NCBI RefSeq assembly: GCF_900114345.1
Contig: NZ_FOZJ01000001.1
Coordinates: forward strand, 1-64,000
Source: Microbacterium sp. cf046
GTDB taxonomy: Bacteria; Actinomycetota; Actinomycetes; Actinomycetales; Microbacteriaceae
DNA length: 64,000 nucleotides
Reading direction: 5' to 3'
The notes under the pieces are model-generated. The model had not been told where the DNA came from, searched no databases, and was given only the letters and a program-made list of their open reading frames with translations. A program made the position numbers and the translations under genes. The first letter of the stretch is position 1, and the number at the start of each line of letters is the position of its first letter. Below, piece after piece: positions 60,622 to 64,000 of this stretch.

Positions 60622-61152
60622 TCAGCGCGGCGCGGCGGGCGGGTTGAGGTCTGGGTGCAGCGCGGTGAACAGCGAGTACGGCCGGCCGTCGGCATCCGGG
60701 CCGCGCTCCTTGAACTCGTTGATCAGCTCGTACAGTCGGTTCGCGAGCTCTTCGCGGTGCTCGTCGTTGATCTTCAGGCCGAGCCAGGAGGTGTCGAGGT
60801 CGTCGGGCGGGAGCCCCGCGATCTGCTGGAGGAACGTCTCGACCAGCACGACCGAACCGCCCGGCATCGAGGTGCGCCACGACAGCCCCGTCGCCCGATA
60901 CGGCACCTCCCGGGCGCCCTGCGCACCGGCGCGATCGGGCTCCGCGGCGAGGAACCCCGTCTGCACGAGGGTGCGCACATGATGCAGCATCGTGCCGGGG
61001 TTCACGTCGAGCAGTTCCGCGAGCTCCTTGTTCGTCCGCGACTCGTACGCGCAGAGACGGAGCACCCGCAGCCGGGTCACTGAGCTCAATGCCCGGATCC
61101 GCGCCTGCGCGGCAGGATCGTCCTCATTCAGGACGATCCGCTCTTCGCTCAC
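60622..61152 (-). CDS. ArsR-type winged-helix regulator
   Basis: A 176-residue regulator with the HTH segment AQARIRALSSVTRLRVLRLCAYESRTNKELAELLDVNPGTMLHHVRTLVQTGFLAAE and a longer C-terminal domain than classical ArsR proteins (GLKINDEHREELANRLYELINEFKERG). No metal-binding Cys cluster is present, so a non-metal ligand is likely. GTG 61152 is set by a leaderless box TACAGT (61159-61164 minus) 6 nt upstream. It is divergent from an MFS pump with two palindromes between. Confidence 0.87.
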   Translation of the reverse strand: MSEERIVLNEDDPAAQARIRALSSVTRLRVLRLCAYESRTNKELAELLDVNPGTMLHHVRTLVQTGFLAAEPDRAGAQGAREVPYRATGLSWRTSMPGGSVVLVETFLQQIAGLPPDDLDTSWLGLKINDEHREELANRLYELINEFKERGPDADGRPYSLFTALHPDLNPPAAPR

Positions 61153-61170
61153 ACCCTCACTGTAGCCGAC

Positions 61171-61221
61171 TGATTGACAAATCTCAATCGGTGACGCAGA
61201 CTGATTGACATGTCCCAATCA
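61171..61221. promoter_or_regulatory. Twin operators between the ArsR-type regulator and MFS genes
   Basis: TGATTGACAAATCTCAATCG (61171-61190) and TGATTGACATGTCCCAATCA (61202-61221), both GATTG-x8-CAATC-like. The second contains the ATG of the MFS gene (61210). Confidence 0.82.
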
Positions 61222-62655
61222 AACGAGACGGATGCCGAGTCGAACGAGCTGCTCGACGAGGCCCGCGCCGAGAGTTCGCGACCCGGCGGTGTCGCCGGCC
61301 CGATCAGCGAATCCTCTGACGAAGACGGGATCGGCGTCCACGCCGCGGAGGACGGTGCCCCGGCACCAGCCGGTGTCCGTTCATCTCCGCGCTCCCTCTG
61401 GCACGATCGGAACTTCCTCACGCTCTGGAGCGGACAGGCTTTCAGCCAGTTCGGATCGCAGATCCAGGAGCTCGCGATTCCCGTGCTCGCTGTCCTCATA
61501 CTGAATGCGAGCGAGCTCGAAGTCGGCGTTCTCAACGCGGCCGGAGTCGCGGCATTCCTCGTAGTGGGACTGCCGGCGGGCGCCTGGATCGACCGTTTGC
61601 GCAAGCGACACGTGATGATCTGGGCGGATGCCGTACGTGCGGTGGCACTCGCGACAATACCCGTGCTGTGGTGGCTCGGCGCCCTCCAGATGTGGCACCT
61701 GTACGCGGTCGCCCTGATCGTGGGCGTGGCCACGGTCTTCTTCGACGTCTCGTATCAGAGCATCATCCCGTCCCTGGTGCGGTCGTCTCAGATCGCCGAG
61801 GCGAACGGCAAGCTGCAGTCGACCTACGAACTGGCCAACATCGCCGGTCCGGGCATCGGCGGTTGGCTGGTGGGGATCCTCACCGCGCCGCTCGCAATTC
61901 TGACGACCGTCGGCACGTATCTGATCTCGTTCGTCGCCCTGCTCTTCACGCGTGACCACGAGCCGCAGCGCGCGCCAGAGGATCGCGCGCCGATCCTGCA
62001 TGAGATCTGGGAGGGCCTGCATTTCGTCTTCACAGAGAAGCTGCTCCGGCGCATCGTCGGCACGACCGGCATGTCCAACTTCTTCAACATCATCTCGATG
62101 ACGATGCTGCCGATCTTCATACTCCGTGAGCTCGGTCTGAGCCCCGCTTCGATGGGTGTGATCTTCTCGCTTGGAGCCGTCGGAGGGCTCGTCGGCGCGA
62201 TCGCAACCCCGCACATCGTGCGACGACTCGGCGAGGCGAGATCGATTCCGATCAGCTCGATCGCATTCAGCGTCGTCGCCGTATTCCTGCCGGTCGCCGC
62301 GATGGTTCCCGCGATCGCCTTTCCCCTCCTCGTGGCGCAGGGCTTCGTCGGCAGCTTCACCGTGCTCCTCTACAACATCACCCAGGTCACCTTCCGCCAG
62401 CGCATCACTCCACCGCGACTGCTCGGTCGGATGAACGCGTCGGTGCGCTTCGTGGTGTGGGGGGTGATGCCGATCGCAGCTCTCCTGTCCGGCCTCCTCG
62501 GGACGTGGTTGGGCGTCGTCGCGACGATGTGGATCGGCGCCATCGGCGAGCTGTTCTCGGCGCTGTTCGTGGTCACCGGCCCCTTCTGGTCGATGCGGGA
62601 CCTCCCCGGCGCGGAGCCTTCCGCCCCCGAGCCGGAGCGGACACGCGAGGACTGA
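61210..62655 (+). CDS. MFS transporter (MdfA/MefA-like exporter group)
   Basis: A 481-residue major facilitator with a 60-residue acidic, low-complexity N-terminus (DAESNELLDEARAES) and twelve helices from about residue 70. HDRNFLTLWSGQAFSQFGSQIQELAIPVLAVLIL is typical of helix 1 in the macrolide-efflux-like group, and GLPAGAWIDRLRKRHVMIWAD is the MFS motif A loop. It exports small molecules. The overlapping operator at its start codon and the divergent ArsR-type regulator suggest ligand-induced expression. Confidence 0.9.
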   Translation: MSQSNETDAESNELLDEARAESSRPGGVAGPISESSDEDGIGVHAAEDGAPAPAGVRSSPRSLWHDRNFLTLWSGQAFSQFGSQIQELAIPVLAVLILNASELEVGVLNAAGVAAFLVVGLPAGAWIDRLRKRHVMIWADAVRAVALATIPVLWWLGALQMWHLYAVALIVGVATVFFDVSYQSIIPSLVRSSQIAEANGKLQSTYELANIAGPGIGGWLVGILTAPLAILTTVGTYLISFVALLFTRDHEPQRAPEDRAPILHEIWEGLHFVFTEKLLRRIVGTTGMSNFFNIISMTMLPIFILRELGLSPASMGVIFSLGAVGGLVGAIATPHIVRRLGEARSIPISSIAFSVVAVFLPVAAMVPAIAFPLLVAQGFVGSFTVLLYNITQVTFRQRITPPRLLGRMNASVRFVVWGVMPIAALLSGLLGTWLGVVATMWIGAIGELFSALFVVTGPFWSMRDLPGAEPSAPEPERTRED

Positions 62656-62691
62656 TCGCACAACCCCTTCGCGTCTGCGGCCTGGGCGGCA

Positions 62692-62697
62692 TATCGT
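62692..62697 (+). promoter_or_regulatory. Leaderless -10 box (TATCGT) of the polyketide synthase gene
   Basis: Six bases before the ATG at 62704. Confidence 0.65.
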
Positions 62698-62703
62698 GAC
62701 AGC

Positions 62704-63837
62704 ATGACCGCACGCATCCTGTCGATCGGCACCGCGACTCCGCCGACCGTGATCACGCAGGATCGCGTCCGCGATTTCTTCGCCCGGCAGCCCGATGCGG
62801 ACCGGCTCACACAGCGACTCATCCGCGCCACGTTCGACGCCGCTGAGATCGAGCGGCGCTACACGGTGCTCCCGGAACTGGGCGAAGCCGGAAGCGACGG
62901 CATCTTCATCGACGCTCAGGGCGTCCTTCGCTCCCCCGGCACCGCCCTGCGAAACGCCGAGTACATCCGGCAGGCGCCGGACCTCTCCCGTCAGGCCGCT
63001 CAGGCGGCGCTCGAGGAGGCCGGGGTTGCGGCATCCGAGATCACGCACGTCGTGACCGCGTCGTGCACCGGCTGCTTCGCTCCCGGCCCCGACTTCCGTC
63101 TCGTGCGCGACCTGGGCCTGGCCGACTCGACCGAGCGGTATCACCTCGGCTTCATCGGGTGCGCCGCGGCCTTTCCTGCGCTCCGCGCCGCAGCGCGCTT
63201 CTGCGCCGCGCAGCCCGACGCGGTCGTGCTGGTGGTGTGCACGGAGCTGTGCAGCCTGCACATCCGCCCGAGCAGCTCGCCCGACCAGATCGTCGCGTCC
63301 TCCGTCTTCGCGGACGGCTCGGCCGCCGCGATCGTCACCGCCGGTTCCGTGCAGCGAGGCGGGCTCGACCTCGAGCGATTCGGCACGACGCTCACGAGCG
63401 AGGGCGAGCAGGACATGGCGTGGACGATCGGCGACGACGGCTTCGAGATGGTGCTCACCGGCGAGGTCCCGCGCATCATCGGGCGCGAGATCCGCGGCGC
63501 AGTCGACGGCTTCCTCGACGGCAATGTCCCCGATGTGTGGGCGGTGCACCCGGGAGGGCGCAGCATCCTGGATCGGGTGCAGTCCGGGCTGGAGCTCGCG
63601 CCGGACGCGCTCGCCACGTCCCGTGCGGTCCTGCGCGACTACGGCAACATGTCCAGCGCGACCGTCATGTTCATCCTCCGCGAGACGCTGCACGACGACA
63701 CGATCGCCGCGGGCGCGACGATCGCCGGGCTCGCGTTCGGACCCGGTCTGACCGTCGAATCGGCGCTGTTGACCAAGCGAACCGCGGCCGTGAGCCCCGC
63801 CTCCGGCCATGACCGTCACCTGGCAGTCGCGGGGTGA
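62704..63837 (+). CDS. Type III polyketide synthase (chalcone-synthase-like)
   Basis: A 377-residue thiolase-fold type III PKS that extends a CoA-linked starter with malonyl-CoA. The catalytic triad is Cys153 (GFIGCAAAFPALR), His282 (WAVHPGGRSIL) and Asn315 (DYGNMSSAT). The TASCTGCFAPGPDF segment matches the position before the active site, and the C-terminal GLAFGPGLTVE is the family GFGPG loop in modified form. Starter and product are unknown; bacterial relatives make alkylresorcinols, pyrones or tetrahydroxynaphthalene. It is followed in overlap by a methyltransferase gene (GTGA). Confidence 0.94.
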   Translation: MTARILSIGTATPPTVITQDRVRDFFARQPDADRLTQRLIRATFDAAEIERRYTVLPELGEAGSDGIFIDAQGVLRSPGTALRNAEYIRQAPDLSRQAAQAALEEAGVAASEITHVVTASCTGCFAPGPDFRLVRDLGLADSTERYHLGFIGCAAAFPALRAAARFCAAQPDAVVLVVCTELCSLHIRPSSSPDQIVASSVFADGSAAAIVTAGSVQRGGLDLERFGTTLTSEGEQDMAWTIGDDGFEMVLTGEVPRIIGREIRGAVDGFLDGNVPDVWAVHPGGRSILDRVQSGLELAPDALATSRAVLRDYGNMSSATVMFILRETLHDDTIAAGATIAGLAFGPGLTVESALLTKRTAAVSPASGHDRHLAVAG

Positions 63838-64000
63838 GTCTCGCCGAACGGGATGTCGCCCTGCGCGAGCTCATGGACGACCCGGAGTGCGACCCCGAGC
63901 TCCTGCGTGCCACCCTGCGCCGGTTCGACACGATCAACCGCGTGGTGTCGGGGTGGGGGCACATCTATCGCTCCCGCATCCGGCCGTACCTGTCCGCGCT
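63834..64000 (+). CDS. Partial methyltransferase-like protein, N-terminus
   Basis: The first 55 codons of a gene cut by the window end: MSLAERDVALRELMDDPECD, then LLRATLRRFDTINRVVSGWG and HIYRSRIRPYLSA. The GTG overlaps the PKS stop, so the two genes are coupled. The RRFDTINRVVSGW segment resembles the opening of class I SAM-dependent methyltransferases that accompany actinobacterial type III PKS genes; the catalytic motif lies beyond the window. Confidence 0.6.
   Translation, partial: MSLAERDVALRELMDDPECDPELLRATLRRFDTINRVVSGWGHIYRSRIRPYLSA

Noticed and set aside
61381..63819. An 812-codon minus-strand frame over the MFS and PKS genes
   Set aside because: Antisense shadow with Asp/Arg/His-rich composition; both plus-strand genes have complete family motifs.

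Overview
The window comes from a high-GC Gram-positive actinobacterium, most probably a Microbacterium or a close relative in Microbacteriaceae. The grounds are very high GC with G/C-biased third positions, many GTG starts, and many genes preceded 6-7 nt upstream by a TANNNT box with no ribosome binding site (leaderless starts). Family content also fits: RraA, MntR/MntH, M13 peptidase, RTX and HxlR proteins. The species call is inference from sequence style, not from a marker gene. No rRNA, tRNA, CRISPR array or complete insertion sequence was seen.

1-6.9 kb is an accessory stretch of visibly lower GC with sparse, mostly unrecognised genes: a cut membrane protein, a small membrane protein, a 195-aa hypothetical with a possible broken 5' end, a lipoprotein, and a lysozyme (GH24) plus M15-like endolysin pair. 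Then come a 237-aa hypothetical and a 53-aa peptide ending in Asn-Asn, directly followed by an E1-like (ThiF/MccB-type) adenylating enzyme. The last pair looks like an undescribed microcin-C-like modified-peptide locus. 6.9-21.7 kb is ordinary chromosome: a NUDIX/HxlR fusion remnant, an alpha/beta hydrolase, a DUF1254/DUF1214 protein, an RTX protein, an ECF sigma factor with a membrane partner, a glycosyltransferase, an NAD-dependent reductase divergent from an XRE regulator, a CPBP protease and small stress/unknown-function genes.

21.7-38.2 kb is the most coherent unit, and I read it as a catabolic cluster for methoxylated aromatic compounds. A nine-gene minus-strand operon encodes split transketolase subunits, a zinc alcohol dehydrogenase, a sugar-type ABC importer, an SDR, a TIM-barrel isomerase-like protein and a vanillin/benzaldehyde dehydrogenase. 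Divergent plus-strand genes encode a second aldehyde dehydrogenase, a MarR regulator, methylenetetrahydrofolate reductase, formyltetrahydrofolate deformylase and a LigM/DesA-type tetrahydrofolate-dependent O-demethylase, followed by a PadR regulator. Together they suggest import and oxidation of an arylglycerol-like compound, transketolase-type cleavage to an aromatic aldehyde, oxidation to the acid, O-demethylation, and disposal of the methyl group as formate.

38.2-64 kb is housekeeping and accessory metabolism: a beta-lactamase-fold pseudoenzyme, an M13 peptidase, a MATE pump, a SpoU methyltransferase, mntH-mntR with two clear operators, a NagD-like phosphatase, a microprotein, pyrE, a trypsin-like protease, exonuclease III, a VOC-HxlR-reductase operon, a PIG-L lipoprotein, a two-component system with an ABC-2 exporter, RraA, an ArsR-type regulator divergent from an MFS pump with paired operators, and the start of a type III polyketide synthase/methyltransferase operon cut by the window end. 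Several large intergenic palindromes recur in this part.
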